Assembly: GCF_000226975.2 (NCBI RefSeq)
Contig: NZ_CP019285.1
Span: 3,844,001 to 3,908,000, forward strand
Length of the DNA stretch: 64,000 bases
Direction of reading: 5' to 3'
Origin: Halobiforma lacisalsi AJ5
GTDB lineage: Archaea; Halobacteriota; Halobacteria; Halobacteriales; Natrialbaceae
A model generated the notes under the pieces. It searched no databases and was not told the DNA's origin. It saw only the letters and a list, made by a program, of their open reading frames with translations. Within the stretch, counting starts at the first letter, position 1; every line of letters begins with the position of its first letter. Position numbers and translations under genes: made by a program. Shown here piece by piece: positions 22,345-30,665 of this stretch.

Positions 22345-23577
22345 ATGGAGTACGCAGACTCGAGTCAGGCGCAGAGGGTCGCCGAGCGAGCCCACGCGCT
22401 GATGGAAGAGGTCGTCCTCCCGATCGAACGCGAACGGGCCGGCGGAATGGCACTCTCGAGCGGGACCATCGCGGAACTGCGCGAGGCCGCACGCGAGTAC
22501 GACGTCTACGCACCCCAGATCCCCGAAGAGTACGGCGGGATGGGTGTGGGCTTTCGGGACTCGCTCCCGGCCTTCGAGGAAGCCGGCCGGAGCCTGCTGG
22601 GACAGGTCGCGATGCGCGTCGACGCTCCCGACGAAGGGAACATGCACCTGCTGGAACTGGCCGGGGACGAGCTCCAGAAGGAGACCTACCTCGAGCCGCT
22701 GGTCGCCGGCGATATTCGCTCAGGATTCTCGATGACCGAACCGATGCAAGGGGCCGGATCGGATCCGAAGATGATCCGGACGACGGCCGAGAAGGACGGC
22801 GACGAGTGGGTCATCGACGGCCACAAGTGGTGGACCACCCAGGGCGTCGAGGCGGACGTGCTGATCGTTCTTGCCCGGACCGACGAGGACGCCCACCCCT
22901 ACCAGGGGTGCTCGCTGTTTCTCGTCCCCGCGGACGCCGACGGCGTCGAGGTCGTCCGCGACATTCCCCACATGGGCGGCGGTTCGCTGGGCGTCTCACA
23001 CGCCGAAATCCGGTACGACGGGGTCCGGGTCCCCGAAGAGCACCTGCTGGGCGAACGCAATCAGGGGTTCGTCCACGCACAGGAACGGCTCGGACCCGCG
23101 CGACTCACCCACTGCATGCGCTACTCGGGGATGGCCCAGCGCTCGCTCGAGATCGCGAAGGCCTACCTCAGCGAGCGCCAGGGGTTCGACTCGACGCTCT
23201 CGGAGAAACAGTCACTGCGCCATCGGATCGCCGACGCCGAGACGCGGCTCCACGTGGCCCGCACTGCGATCCGAGATGCCGCGGATCGGATCGCCGCGGG
23301 GAAGGAGGCGCGCGTCCCCGTCTCGATGTGTAAAGTATTCACCGCGAACGTCACCCAGGAGGCGATCGACCTCGCGGTGCAGTGTTGTGGGGCCAACGGC
23401 ATCGGGAAAGACCTCCCGCTATCGGACTTCTACGAGTCGGTCCGCCAGTTCCGCATCGTCGACGGCGCGGACGAAGTCCACCGGCGCGTCATCGCGCGTG
23501 CTGCGTTCGAGGACGTAAACGAGGAGGAACTCGAGCCGCTGACGCGGTTCGGCGATCCGAACCGGCGAACGGAGTGA
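22345..23577 (+). CDS. Acyl-CoA dehydrogenase family protein
   Basis: 410 residues from ATG 22345; a 25-codon upstream extension is non-conserved in character. The three ACAD segments are present: N-terminal helices, a middle beta domain with the FAD/substrate motifs MTEPMQGAGSD and WVIDGHKWWTT, and a C-terminal helical bundle with QCCGANGIGKDLPL. The position where short-chain members have the catalytic Glu before a loop reads FRIVDGADEVHRR, so the base may be Asp/Glu in DGADE. Likely an acyl-CoA/ACAD10-like enzyme oxidising CoA thioesters with an ETF acceptor; substrate unknown. It stands alone. Confidence 0.85.
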   Translation: MEYADSSQAQRVAERAHALMEEVVLPIERERAGGMALSSGTIAELREAAREYDVYAPQIPEEYGGMGVGFRDSLPAFEEAGRSLLGQVAMRVDAPDEGNMHLLELAGDELQKETYLEPLVAGDIRSGFSMTEPMQGAGSDPKMIRTTAEKDGDEWVIDGHKWWTTQGVEADVLIVLARTDEDAHPYQGCSLFLVPADADGVEVVRDIPHMGGGSLGVSHAEIRYDGVRVPEEHLLGERNQGFVHAQERLGPARLTHCMRYSGMAQRSLEIAKAYLSERQGFDSTLSEKQSLRHRIADAETRLHVARTAIRDAADRIAAGKEARVPVSMCKVFTANVTQEAIDLAVQCCGANGIGKDLPLSDFYESVRQFRIVDGADEVHRRVIARAAFEDVNEEELEPLTRFGDPNRRTE

Positions 23578-23674
23578 GACGTGAGATCGCCGACCGGCCG
23601 CTCGACCGCTCGAAACTGACGATCGAGTCCGAGTATCGACCTCGGGGGTGCTCGGGACGGTGATGCGAGCAAAG

Positions 23675-23741
23675 GGGCGTGGCGGGATTCGAACCACGCG
23701 AACGGCTCGCTTCGCTCGCCGTTCTCTCGTTCGAATCCCGC
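23675..23741. repeat. tRNA 3'-end duplicate with an inverted copy (hairpin)
   Basis: 21 bases at 23675-23695 repeat exactly the acceptor/T-arm end of the tRNA-Arg (23782-23802), 107 bp apart. Inside, GCGGGATTCGAAC (23682-23694) pairs with its inverse at 23729-23741, and GAACGGC/GCCGTTC (23700-23706, 23718-23724) form an inner stem. A complete tRNA cannot be folded here. Such partial tRNA copies mark integration (att) sites, but no integrase is nearby. Confidence 0.6.
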
Positions 23742-23780
23742 ACGGTCCGTTATCGGCCTCGCTATCGCTCGGCACGATAA

Positions 23781-23853
23781 CGGGCGTGGCGGGATTCGAA
23801 CCCACGATCAGAAGGTTAGGAACCTTCTGCCCTCTCCGCTAGGCCACACGCCC
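23781..23853 (-). tRNA. tRNA-Arg (anticodon CCT)
   Basis: A 73-nt cloverleaf without encoded CCA. Acceptor GGGCGTG pairs perfectly with CACGCCC, discriminator G. D-arm GCCTAGCGGAGAGGGC, anticodon stem GAAGG/CCTTC with loop TTCCTAA giving anticodon CCT (codon AGG), and T-arm GTGGG-TTCGAAT-CCCGC. No intron is seen. It lies just downstream of tatA on the opposite side of an att-like duplicate. Confidence 0.92.
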
Positions 23854-23865
23854 CGAAAAATACGG

Positions 23866-24174
23866 TTAGTTGGTCTCCGTTTCGGTTTCCGTTTCCGTCT
23901 CGGTCTCGTCTTCGCTCGTGACTGGCTCGGTGTCGACGAAGTCGTCGTCCTCCTCGTCGAGGTCGTCGAACTCGCCAGATTCACGCATCTCCTCGAGTTC
24001 CGTTTCGACCTTTTCACGCCCCTTCTGGAATTCGCCCATGGCCTCGCCGGTCGACCGGGCCAGCTTCGGGATTTTGTTGGCCCCGAACAGCAAGATGGCG
24101 ATGAAAAGGATGATCAGTAGTTCCGGACCCCCGGGTGCGCCGGGGATGAACAGCGGTGCGATTTCGGCTACCAT
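23866..24174 (-). CDS. tatA: Twin-arginine translocase subunit TatA
   Basis: 102 residues from ATG 24174. A short N-terminal transmembrane helix (LLIILFIAILLFGANKIP) with the FGxxKxP hinge is followed by an amphipathic helix (KLARSTGEAMGEFQKGREK) and an acidic tail ending in Thr-Glu repeats. TatA multimers form the pore for folded proteins; haloarchaea export most secretory proteins this way, which fits the Tat substrates at 41526-43129. TATA box AGGTTATAATTG about 30 bp upstream. An upstream start at 24201 would add nine non-family residues. Confidence 0.93.
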   Translation of the reverse strand: MVAEIAPLFIPGAPGGPELLIILFIAILLFGANKIPKLARSTGEAMGEFQKGREKVETELEEMRESGEFDDLDEEDDDFVDTEPVTSEDETETETETETETN

Positions 24175-24196
24175 CTCTATGCGTGGCTTACCCGCT

Positions 24197-24210
24197 GGCA
24201 ATTATAACCT
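24197..24210 (-). promoter_or_regulatory. TATA box for tatA
   Basis: Minus-strand AGGTTATAATTGCC is centred about 30 bp upstream of ATG 24174. Confidence 0.5.
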
Positions 24211-24381
24211 TTTTGGACCGCTCAGTTAAACAAGAGTCAGCGACGCCCTCGTGAGGGCGGAAACCCGTCCGAAAGCGTTCAACCGGTCTTCGGTAGCGAC
24301 GATTCGGTCCGCATGTCCCTCCGTGCCCGGCCTGCACGGGCCGGCATCGCTCCGATCGTCCTCGCGCGCGCTGCTTTAGAA

Positions 24382-24786
24382 CTAGAACTCGCCCGAGAGG
24401 CCGAACGACGCGCGCGACTCGGCGATCCGCCAGCCCTCGTCGACGCGCCGATACTCGTCGACGTACCGACCCTGTCGCCACCCCTCGTTGCCGTCGGCGT
24501 CCCGATAGCACAGGAGGAGGTACCACCGACCGGTCGCTGTATCGTCGGACTCGAGTTCGACGACGGAGTTCGCGACGAAATGTGCCGTGTAGTCGTACAG
24601 GGAATCGAACGTCCCGGTAGCGAACGCCTGGAGTTCCTCGTGGCCCTCGTAGGACTGTTGGCCCTCGAGGACGAATCGACCGTCTTCGGTGAACAGCGAG
24701 ACCCATCGATCGTAGTCGCCGTCGTCGATGGTATAACAGTAGTCGTACTTCAGCCGGTGAATGGCCTCGCGCGTCGACGTGGTCAT
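24382..24786 (-). CDS. SnoaL/NTF2-like family protein
   Basis: 134 residues, one SnoaL-like alpha+beta barrel: N-terminal helix (EAIHRLKYDYCYTIDDGDYD), LFTEDGRFVLEG strand pair, GHEELQAFAT helix, then DYTAHFVANSVVEL and RYVDEYRRVDEGWRI strands. The HxxxN-type HFVANS and Tyr/Asp residues match the polyketide-cyclase/dehydratase branch (bile-acid dehydratase-like). Substrate cannot be told. Monocistronic. Confidence 0.8.
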   Translation of the reverse strand: MTTSTREAIHRLKYDYCYTIDDGDYDRWVSLFTEDGRFVLEGQQSYEGHEELQAFATGTFDSLYDYTAHFVANSVVELESDDTATGRWYLLLCYRDADGNEGWRQGRYVDEYRRVDEGWRIAESRASFGLSGEF

Positions 24787-24962
24787 AGTGGAAGGATCGA
24801 ACGGCGAGGGGATAAGCGTAGGCGGTCTTCCGGAGACGCACTCGGCGTCGCCAATACCGTCTCGAGCACCGTATCGACGCCCTCTACAGCCGGCCCCTCC
24901 TGAACGTCCGAACTAATTTGGTAACGAAACAGTCTTTCACGCCGAACGGAAACTAGCCACCG

Positions 24963-25442
24963 ATGGTAGAAACTGGAGACGCTGCACCCGATTTCACCGC
25001 ACCGCTTGCGAACGGCGACGTCGAATCCTTCACGCTCTCCGAGCGCCTCGAGGACGAAGCACCGATCGTCCTCGCCTTCTTCCCCGGTGCGTTCACGAGC
25101 GTCTGCACCGCGGAGATGTGTACGTTCCAGGACCGGCTGTCCGCGTTCGACGACGTCGATGCCGAAGTGTACGGCGTCAGCCGTGACTCCCCGTTCACGC
25201 TCAACGAGTTCCGCGCGCAGAACGACCTCGAGTTCGGGCTGATCAGCGACCTCAACAGGGAGGTCGTCGACCAGTTCGGCGTCGAGATGGACTTCACCGA
25301 CCTGGGCGTCCACGGCGTCGCGAAGCGGTCGGTCTTCGTGATCGACAGCGACGGTGAGATCACCTACTCGTGGGTCAGCGACGACCCCGGCGTCGAGCCG
25401 GAGTACGTCGAGGTCGAAGCGGCCGCCGAAGACGCCGCGTAA
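24963..25442 (+). CDS. Peroxiredoxin (PrxQ/AhpE-type)
   Basis: 159 residues, thioredoxin-fold peroxiredoxin. Peroxidatic C48 in FPGAFTSVCTAEMC with Thr at 45, plus C53 five residues on as possible resolving Cys (PrxQ-like). The distal Arg is present in KRSVFVID. Reduces H2O2 and organic peroxides with a thiol donor. Acidic C-terminus. Start ATG 24963 is the first Met with the TGD-A-PDF motif directly after. Confidence 0.92.
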   Translation: MVETGDAAPDFTAPLANGDVESFTLSERLEDEAPIVLAFFPGAFTSVCTAEMCTFQDRLSAFDDVDAEVYGVSRDSPFTLNEFRAQNDLEFGLISDLNREVVDQFGVEMDFTDLGVHGVAKRSVFVIDSDGEITYSWVSDDPGVEPEYVEVEAAAEDAA

Positions 25443-25535
25443 GCCGACCGGCGATCCCCCGATTCCGTCCTCCCGTCGACGCGGAAATTTCGGAGCCGGC
25501 ACAGGGTTTTTCTAACCGGCCGCCGTCGTTTGGCT

Positions 25536-26348
25536 ATGAGCGACTCTGGTACCGAAGCGGACTCTCGTCGCATCTATTCTCCCAATGCAGAACACGAGTT
25601 CCCCGACGAAAAACTGAATCGCGTCCTCGAGTTCGTCGAGAACGACGAAGAGATCCAGACCTATCTCGAGGCCCAGAACGTCAACGCGGTCGACCGGATG
25701 CGGTACAACGATCACGGCGTGAAACACATCGAGATCGTTCGCAACCGCGCGCTGTGTCTGTACGATCTGCTGAAAGGCGGCGGCGTCGAGTTCCACGCCG
25801 GCCAGCAGGGACTCGCGGAGGAAGACGAGTCGGTGATCGTCGCGCTGGCCGCGACGCTACACGACGTCGGCCACGTCGTCCACCGCGACGAACACGTCTA
25901 CTACTCCATCCCGCTGGCCGCGGACATCCTCGATCGGATCCTCCCCGAGTTCTACGACGTCGCGGAGACGGTCCGGATGAAAGGCGAGATCCTCCACGCG
26001 ATCCTCTGTCACCACACCGCGGAGACGCCGCTGACGACGGAAGCGGGCGTAATCCGCGTCGCCGACGCCCTGGACATGGAGAGCGGTCGGTCGCGGATCC
26101 CCTACGAACACGGCGGCCGCGGGATCAACACGCTCTCGAGCCAGGCGATCAAGCGAGTATCGCTCCACGAGGGCGACACCCGGCCTGTGATGGTCGAGAT
26201 CGCGATGACCAACGCCGCGGGCGTCTACCAGGTCGACAACCTGTTGAAGGCCAAACTCCGGGACTCGGGGCTCGAGGACGAGATCCGGATCGTGGCGGTC
26301 AACACCAACGAGAACCGGGAGCAACTGGTCGAACGGATCGAACTCTGA
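25536..26348 (+). CDS. HD-domain metal-dependent phosphohydrolase
   Basis: 270 residues from ATG 25536. The HD signature is complete: H64 (GVKHIEIV), H109-D110 (AATLHDVGH), further His in HVVHRDEHVYY, and a late Asp in VADALDMESGR. A C-terminal 70-residue alpha+beta part (RPVMVEIAMTNAAGVYQVD to VERIEL) resembles an appended regulatory domain. HD proteins hydrolyse phosphoesters or nucleotides; the substrate is unknown. Begins 93 bp after the peroxiredoxin stop. Confidence 0.85.
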   Translation: MSDSGTEADSRRIYSPNAEHEFPDEKLNRVLEFVENDEEIQTYLEAQNVNAVDRMRYNDHGVKHIEIVRNRALCLYDLLKGGGVEFHAGQQGLAEEDESVIVALAATLHDVGHVVHRDEHVYYSIPLAADILDRILPEFYDVAETVRMKGEILHAILCHHTAETPLTTEAGVIRVADALDMESGRSRIPYEHGGRGINTLSSQAIKRVSLHEGDTRPVMVEIAMTNAAGVYQVDNLLKAKLRDSGLEDEIRIVAVNTNENREQLVERIEL

Positions 26349-26439
26349 TTCGGCGGTAGCGTTCCGTTTCTCCGATCGAACGCCGAGCGAGGAGTCGACA
26401 GTCCCGCGCTCGAGCGGCGGATCCCGGAAAAACCGGCCG

Positions 26440-26670
26440 TTACGTGCGGGCCAGTTCGAACCCGTCGTCCGTCCGTTCGAGGTGTCCTCGCTTGCGGAGC
26501 GTCCCCGTAATCGAGAGGACCGTACTCTTCGAGAGGTCGAGGTCCGTACAGAGTCGATCGGCGGGACACCGTCCGTAGGACGAGAGATAGAGGTAGACGA
26601 GTTTCGCGCGCGGCGACTCGAGGTCGGCTGGCATCGATACGTCCTGTGTCGACGTCGCAGTCGTCTGCAT
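26440..26670 (-). CDS. Small winged-helix DNA-binding protein
   Basis: 76 residues from ATG 26670 (a TTG at 26694 is within the promoter). The sequence is almost all one wHTH: ESPRAKLVYLYLSSYGRC, recognition region DLSKSTVLSITGTLRKRG, then a wing HLERTDDGFEL. No effector domain is present. Resembles haloarchaeal TrmB/MarR-like stand-alone HTHs. A TATA box 26 bp upstream implies a leaderless transcript. Target unknown. Confidence 0.8.
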   Translation of the reverse strand: MQTTATSTQDVSMPADLESPRAKLVYLYLSSYGRCPADRLCTDLDLSKSTVLSITGTLRKRGHLERTDDGFELART

Positions 26671-26688
26671 ACGAGACAGTCCTGTTTT

Positions 26689-26702
26689 CGACAATAATAA
26701 AG
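26689..26702 (-). promoter_or_regulatory. TATA box for the small wHTH gene
   Basis: Minus-strand CTTTATTATTGTCG is centred about 26 bp upstream of ATG 26670, a textbook leaderless spacing. Confidence 0.55.
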
Positions 26703-26834
26703 TTCAGTGTCGACGATAGTCGAAAACTCGACGGCCGAGAGGTCGTCGAGCGTGGGGAACGGAAGTAGGCCGAAGTGGGTCGGGCCGCGACTCCAGTTCG
26801 GAGGATTTTCGTTCGTCCCGCCCCGTTGACCGAT

Positions 26835-27029
26835 ATGAATTACGAGCTCATCTTACTCGGTCTTGCTACGGGCGCAGCAACGGGCGGCTTCTTCGCGTTG
26901 TTCGATGTCCCGATCCCTGCACCGCCCGAACTGCCCGGACTCATGGGTATCGTCGGGATTTACCTCGGATACAAGCTCGTCGACGCGGCGGGGATCACGG
27001 CCAACGTATCGAGCTGGCTCGGACTGTAA
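26835..27029 (+). CDS. XapX-domain small membrane protein
   Basis: 64 residues with two hydrophobic helices (about 4-24 and 35-55) joined by VPIPAPPELPGLMGI, the signature of XapX-type proteins, whose PxPP-LxG core is conserved. Members are small membrane proteins often next to transporters; function not established. Start ATG 26835, no SD. Confidence 0.8.
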   Translation: MNYELILLGLATGAATGGFFALFDVPIPAPPELPGLMGIVGIYLGYKLVDAAGITANVSSWLGL

Positions 27030-27067
27030 GGCGGTCGTCGATCGTCGAAGGACTTTTCGTCGACCTG

Positions 27068-28372
27068 TTAGGGGGCGACCTCGAGGTCGGCGGCGAATTC
27101 GCGGGCGCGATCGAGAATTGCGTCGGCGTCGGCGACGAGCACCTCCCCGTCGTCCAGCAGGACCTCGCCGTCGACCATCGTGAACTGAACGTCGTCCCCG
27201 CGGGCGGCGAACACGAGATGCGAGAGGACGTCGTGGATCGGGGTCGCGCGCGTCAGGTCGGTCTCGAGCCCCACGATGTCGGCTTTCCACCCCTCGCGGA
27301 GCGCGCCGACCCGGTCGAAGCCGGCCGCGCGGGCGCCGTTTATCGTCGCCATCTCGAAGACCGTCGGCGCGGGCAGCGCCTGGGGCTCGAGCCGTTCGAC
27401 CTTCTGGAGGAGGCTGGCCTGTCGCATCTCAGTGAACGGGTCGAGCGTGTTGTTACACGGCGGGCCGTCGTTGCCGAGTGCGACGTTGATGCCCCGATCG
27501 AGGTAGTCGTGGATCGGCGCGACGCCGCTCGCCAGTTTCATGTTCGAGGACGGGCAGTAGGTGACGTTGGTGCCGGTTTCCGCGAGCACCTCCCGTTCGC
27601 TCTCGTCGGTCCAGACACAGTGGGCGAGGACGACGTCCTCACCGGTCAGTCCGACCTCGTCGAGCCAGTGGACGTTCCGCCGACCGGTCTCCTTCTCGAC
27701 GGTGGCGACCTCGTCCCGATTCTCGCTCGCGTGCGTGTGAATCCGAACGCCGTCGTACTCGTCCGCGAGGGCTCGCGATCCCCGGAGACACTCCTCGGTA
27801 CAGCTGACGGCAAAGCGCGGGGTCAGCGCGTAGCGGATACGCCCGTCCGCGGCGCCGTGGTACCGCTGGATGAGCCGCTCGCTCTCCGCGAGGGCCTCGT
27901 CGGTGTCCTCGAGCAGTCCGTCGGGGGACTCCTTGTCCATCATCACCTTCCCGAGTCGACCGCGGATCCCCAGATCGCGGGCCGCCTCGAAGGCCTCCTC
28001 GGCGTGATGCACCGAGAGGTGGTCGATGCAGGTCGTCGTCCCGCTCTCGATCATCTCGAGGTAGCCCAGTTCGGCCGCGGTCCGCATCTCCTCGGCCGAC
28101 AGCGAGGCCTCCATCGGCAGGACGTAGTCGAACAGCCACTCGAGCAGGGCGGTGTCGTCGGCGATCCCACGTCCCAGGCTTTGGACGGAGTGAACGTGTG
28201 CGCCGACGGTTCCCGGAGCGAGCAGGTCGTACGAACGGCGTTCGTGGTCCGGATAGCGTTCGATACAGTCCGAGCGGTCCCCGACTGCGACGATTCGGTC
28301 GTCCTCGACGACGACGGCACCGTCCGCGATCACGGTGTCCGCGTCGGCAATGACAGTCCCCGACAGCAACAT
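27068..28372 (-). CDS. Amidohydrolase, 5'-deoxyadenosine/SAH deaminase-like
   Basis: 434 residues from ATG 28372. Metal-dependent TIM barrel of the TRZ/ATZ-deaminase group: H59-x-H61 (GAHVHS), a third His in RIHTHASENRDE, a fourth in VLAHCVW, and Asp in GNDGPPCNN; the C-terminus re-forms the beta-sandwich with MVDGEVLLDDG. In archaea this group deaminates S-adenosylhomocysteine, methylthioadenosine or 5'-deoxyadenosine. A guanine or other deaminase role cannot be excluded. A longer open frame to 28753 runs through the small membrane gene and is not used. Confidence 0.85.
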   Translation of the reverse strand: MLLSGTVIADADTVIADGAVVVEDDRIVAVGDRSDCIERYPDHERRSYDLLAPGTVGAHVHSVQSLGRGIADDTALLEWLFDYVLPMEASLSAEEMRTAAELGYLEMIESGTTTCIDHLSVHHAEEAFEAARDLGIRGRLGKVMMDKESPDGLLEDTDEALAESERLIQRYHGAADGRIRYALTPRFAVSCTEECLRGSRALADEYDGVRIHTHASENRDEVATVEKETGRRNVHWLDEVGLTGEDVVLAHCVWTDESEREVLAETGTNVTYCPSSNMKLASGVAPIHDYLDRGINVALGNDGPPCNNTLDPFTEMRQASLLQKVERLEPQALPAPTVFEMATINGARAAGFDRVGALREGWKADIVGLETDLTRATPIHDVLSHLVFAARGDDVQFTMVDGEVLLDDGEVLVADADAILDRAREFAADLEVAP

Positions 28373-28470
28373 ACCGAACCACGATAGCCGTTCGCGGCTC
28401 TTATCTCTATGGATTCGTCGGGCGAGGTTCACAACTGGGCGAGAGACACAGAGAAGACGGTTTCGAACCG

Positions 28471-28656
28471 TTACGACTCGAGCGCCATCGACAGCTTCGA
28501 TAGCCCCCACGCCAGCGAGACGAGGAACACGAAGGTTAGGTATCCGACTACGAGCGGGACCGCGATCACCGGCAGCGACTCGTAGAATACGTAGGCGGCC
28601 GCGACGAGCAACGGGACGAAAACGAGATTCGCGTAGACGAATCGCGCGATACTCAT
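28471..28656 (-). CDS. Small two-helix membrane protein
   Basis: 61 residues: N-terminal MSIARFVYANLVFVPLLVAAA helix, a short loop with FYESLP, then a second helix (VIAVPLVVGYLTFVFLVSLA) and a charged end. No family recognised. Located between the deaminase and sdh operon on the same strand. Hydrophobic periodicity and a proper ATG make it likely real. Confidence 0.6.
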   Translation of the reverse strand: MSIARFVYANLVFVPLLVAAAYVFYESLPVIAVPLVVGYLTFVFLVSLAWGLSKLSMALES

Positions 28657-28729
28657 TTGGCGACGTTACTCCGGGGAGACGGATAGCCCTGCTGGTCTCG
28701 TGGTTGGAGCGAAACGGGAAGAGAAGGGA

Positions 28730-28752
28730 CGAAAGCAAAGCAAAGCAAAGCA
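28730..28752 (-). terminator. T-rich tract downstream of the sdh operon
   Basis: On the minus strand an uninterrupted GCTTT repeat (four copies, from AAAGC units at 28732-28751), followed by further pyrimidines, lies about 70 bp after the sdhA stop. Archaeal terminators are T-rich tracts without needing hairpins, so this is a candidate. Confidence 0.35.
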
Positions 28753-28822
28753 CCGAGCAGGGAATCGGCCGACTCCGACGTTGGAATCGCGAACTACGAG
28801 TATCGAGCCGTAAACAGCGCAG

Positions 28823-30664
28823 TCAGTAGCTGCGTTCTTTCGGCTCGTAGGTCTTGTCCTGACCCTCGAGGATGACCGGACGGTACCAGACGGACGGCTC
28901 GCCGCCGTCCCAGGAGACCATCGTGTGCTTGAGCCAGTTCTCGTCGTCGCGGATCTGGTTCTCCTGGCGCCAGTGGGCCCCGCGGAACTCGTTGCGGACC
29001 AGGGCACCGAGCGCGATCGTCTCGGCGACGTCGATCAGGTTCCGCGTCTCGATCGTGTGCTGGAGGTCGGTGTTGAACGTCCGCGATGGGTCGTCGACGT
29101 AGACGTTCTGATACTCCTGGCGACACTCGCGGATGATCTTCAGCGCTTTCTTGATGCCGTCCTCGGTCCGGAAGACGTTGACGTAGTCGGTCATCGCCTG
29201 CTGGAGCTTCGAGCGGATCTCGGCGTGCTGGACGCCCTCGTCGCGATCCAGCAGGCGGTCGACACGGGCCCGCTCGCGCTCGACGGCGCGTTCGAGCAGC
29301 CCCTCGGCGTCGGCGGCGACGCCGCCGTCCGCCGCGATGGCCTCGTCGACCTCGTCGAGGCCGGCCTTGCCGGGCGTGACCGGGAACTCGGTGTCGTCCT
29401 CGTCCTCGGCGTCGTCGCCGTACCCGGTCCGGATCTCGGGCTCGCCGAGATCGTCGCCGGCGGCGTGGCGACCGGCGCGCTTGCCGAAGACGATCAGCTC
29501 CGGCAGGGCGTTGCCGCCGAGTCGGTTGCCGCCGTGGACGGAGACGCAGGCACACTCGCCGGCCGCGTAGAGGCCGTTGATACAGGTCTGGCCGTTCTCG
29601 TCGGTCTCGATGCCGCCCATCGCGTAGTGCTGGCCGGGCTTGACCGGCATCGGCTCGACGAGCCCATCGACCCCCTCGAAGTCCTCTGCCAGGTGCAGAA
29701 TGTTCTCGAGGCGGTCCATGATACGCTCCTCGCCGAGATGGCGCATGTCGAGGTGGACGTACTCGTCCTCGATGCCCCGCCCCTCGTCGACTTCGGTGAG
29801 TTCGGCGCGGGCGACGACGTCGCGGGAGGCGAGTTCGCCGGAGTTGTTCGCGTAGCCGTACTCGAACATGAACCGCTCGCCCTCGCTGTTGTAGAGGATG
29901 CCGCCCTCCCCGCGGACGCCCTCACTGATGAGGACGCCGGTCGACGGCAGCGACGTGGGGTGGAACTGGATGAATTCCATGTCCTCGAGCGGGGCGCCCG
30001 CACGGTAGGCCATCGCGTGGCCGTCGCCGGTACAGGAGACGGCGTTCGTGGTGTGGTCGAACGCCTGGCCGGGGCCGCCGGTCGCGAGGACGACGCCCTG
30101 GTTGGCTTTGAAGCCCTCGATGTTGCCGGACTGGACGTCGTAGGCGACGACGCCGTGACACTCCCGATCGTTGGGATCGGGCTCGTCCGTCGTCGCGAGG
30201 TTCATCACGTACCACTCGTCGTACACCTGGATGCCCCGCTTGACGACCTGCTCGTACATCGTGTGCAGCAAGTGGTGGCCGGTTTCGGCACCGGCGTACG
30301 TGGTGCGGGGGTACGAAAGCCCGCCGAACGGGCGCTGGGAGACGCGACCGTCCTCCTCGCGGGAGAACGGCATCCCCCAGTGCTCGAGGTGCATCGTCTC
30401 CTCGGGGGCGTCCTGGGCCAGCGTCTCGACTGCCGGGGCGTCGCCGAGGTAGTCCGACCCCTTCATCGTGTCGTAGGCGTGCAGTTCCCAGTCGTCGCCC
30501 TCCTGGAGTGCGGCGTTGATCCCGCCCTCGGCCGCGCCGGTGTGGCTGCGGACCGGGTGGAGTTTCGAGACGAGTGCCGTGTCGGCTCCCGCTTCGTGCG
30601 CTGCGATCGCGGCTCGGAGGCCGGCGCCGCCCGCGCCGACCACGATGACGTCGTGTTCGTACAT
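28823..30664 (-). CDS. sdhA: Succinate dehydrogenase flavoprotein subunit SdhA
   Basis: 613 residues. Rossmann GAGGAGLRAAIAA (10-22), covalent-FAD His H41 in RSHTGAAEGGINAAL, substrate-site EFIQFHPTSLP, HYAMGGI and the ARG loop GGNRLGGNALPEL. Oxidises succinate to fumarate in the TCA cycle, feeding electrons to the SdhB clusters. Separated by one base from sdhB. C-terminal helical domain contains SDH-typical DYVNVFRTEDG. Start ATG 30664. Standard length, no defects. Confidence 0.97.
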   Translation of the reverse strand: MYEHDVIVVGAGGAGLRAAIAAHEAGADTALVSKLHPVRSHTGAAEGGINAALQEGDDWELHAYDTMKGSDYLGDAPAVETLAQDAPEETMHLEHWGMPFSREEDGRVSQRPFGGLSYPRTTYAGAETGHHLLHTMYEQVVKRGIQVYDEWYVMNLATTDEPDPNDRECHGVVAYDVQSGNIEGFKANQGVVLATGGPGQAFDHTTNAVSCTGDGHAMAYRAGAPLEDMEFIQFHPTSLPSTGVLISEGVRGEGGILYNSEGERFMFEYGYANNSGELASRDVVARAELTEVDEGRGIEDEYVHLDMRHLGEERIMDRLENILHLAEDFEGVDGLVEPMPVKPGQHYAMGGIETDENGQTCINGLYAAGECACVSVHGGNRLGGNALPELIVFGKRAGRHAAGDDLGEPEIRTGYGDDAEDEDDTEFPVTPGKAGLDEVDEAIAADGGVAADAEGLLERAVERERARVDRLLDRDEGVQHAEIRSKLQQAMTDYVNVFRTEDGIKKALKIIRECRQEYQNVYVDDPSRTFNTDLQHTIETRNLIDVAETIALGALVRNEFRGAHWRQENQIRDDENWLKHTMVSWDGGEPSVWYRPVILEGQDKTYEPKERSY

Positions 30665-30665
30665 A

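Noticed and set aside
23674-23760. A second tRNA gene next to tRNA-Arg
   Set aside because: Only the 3' T-arm/acceptor portion is duplicated; no D-arm, anticodon arm or 5' acceptor can be formed.
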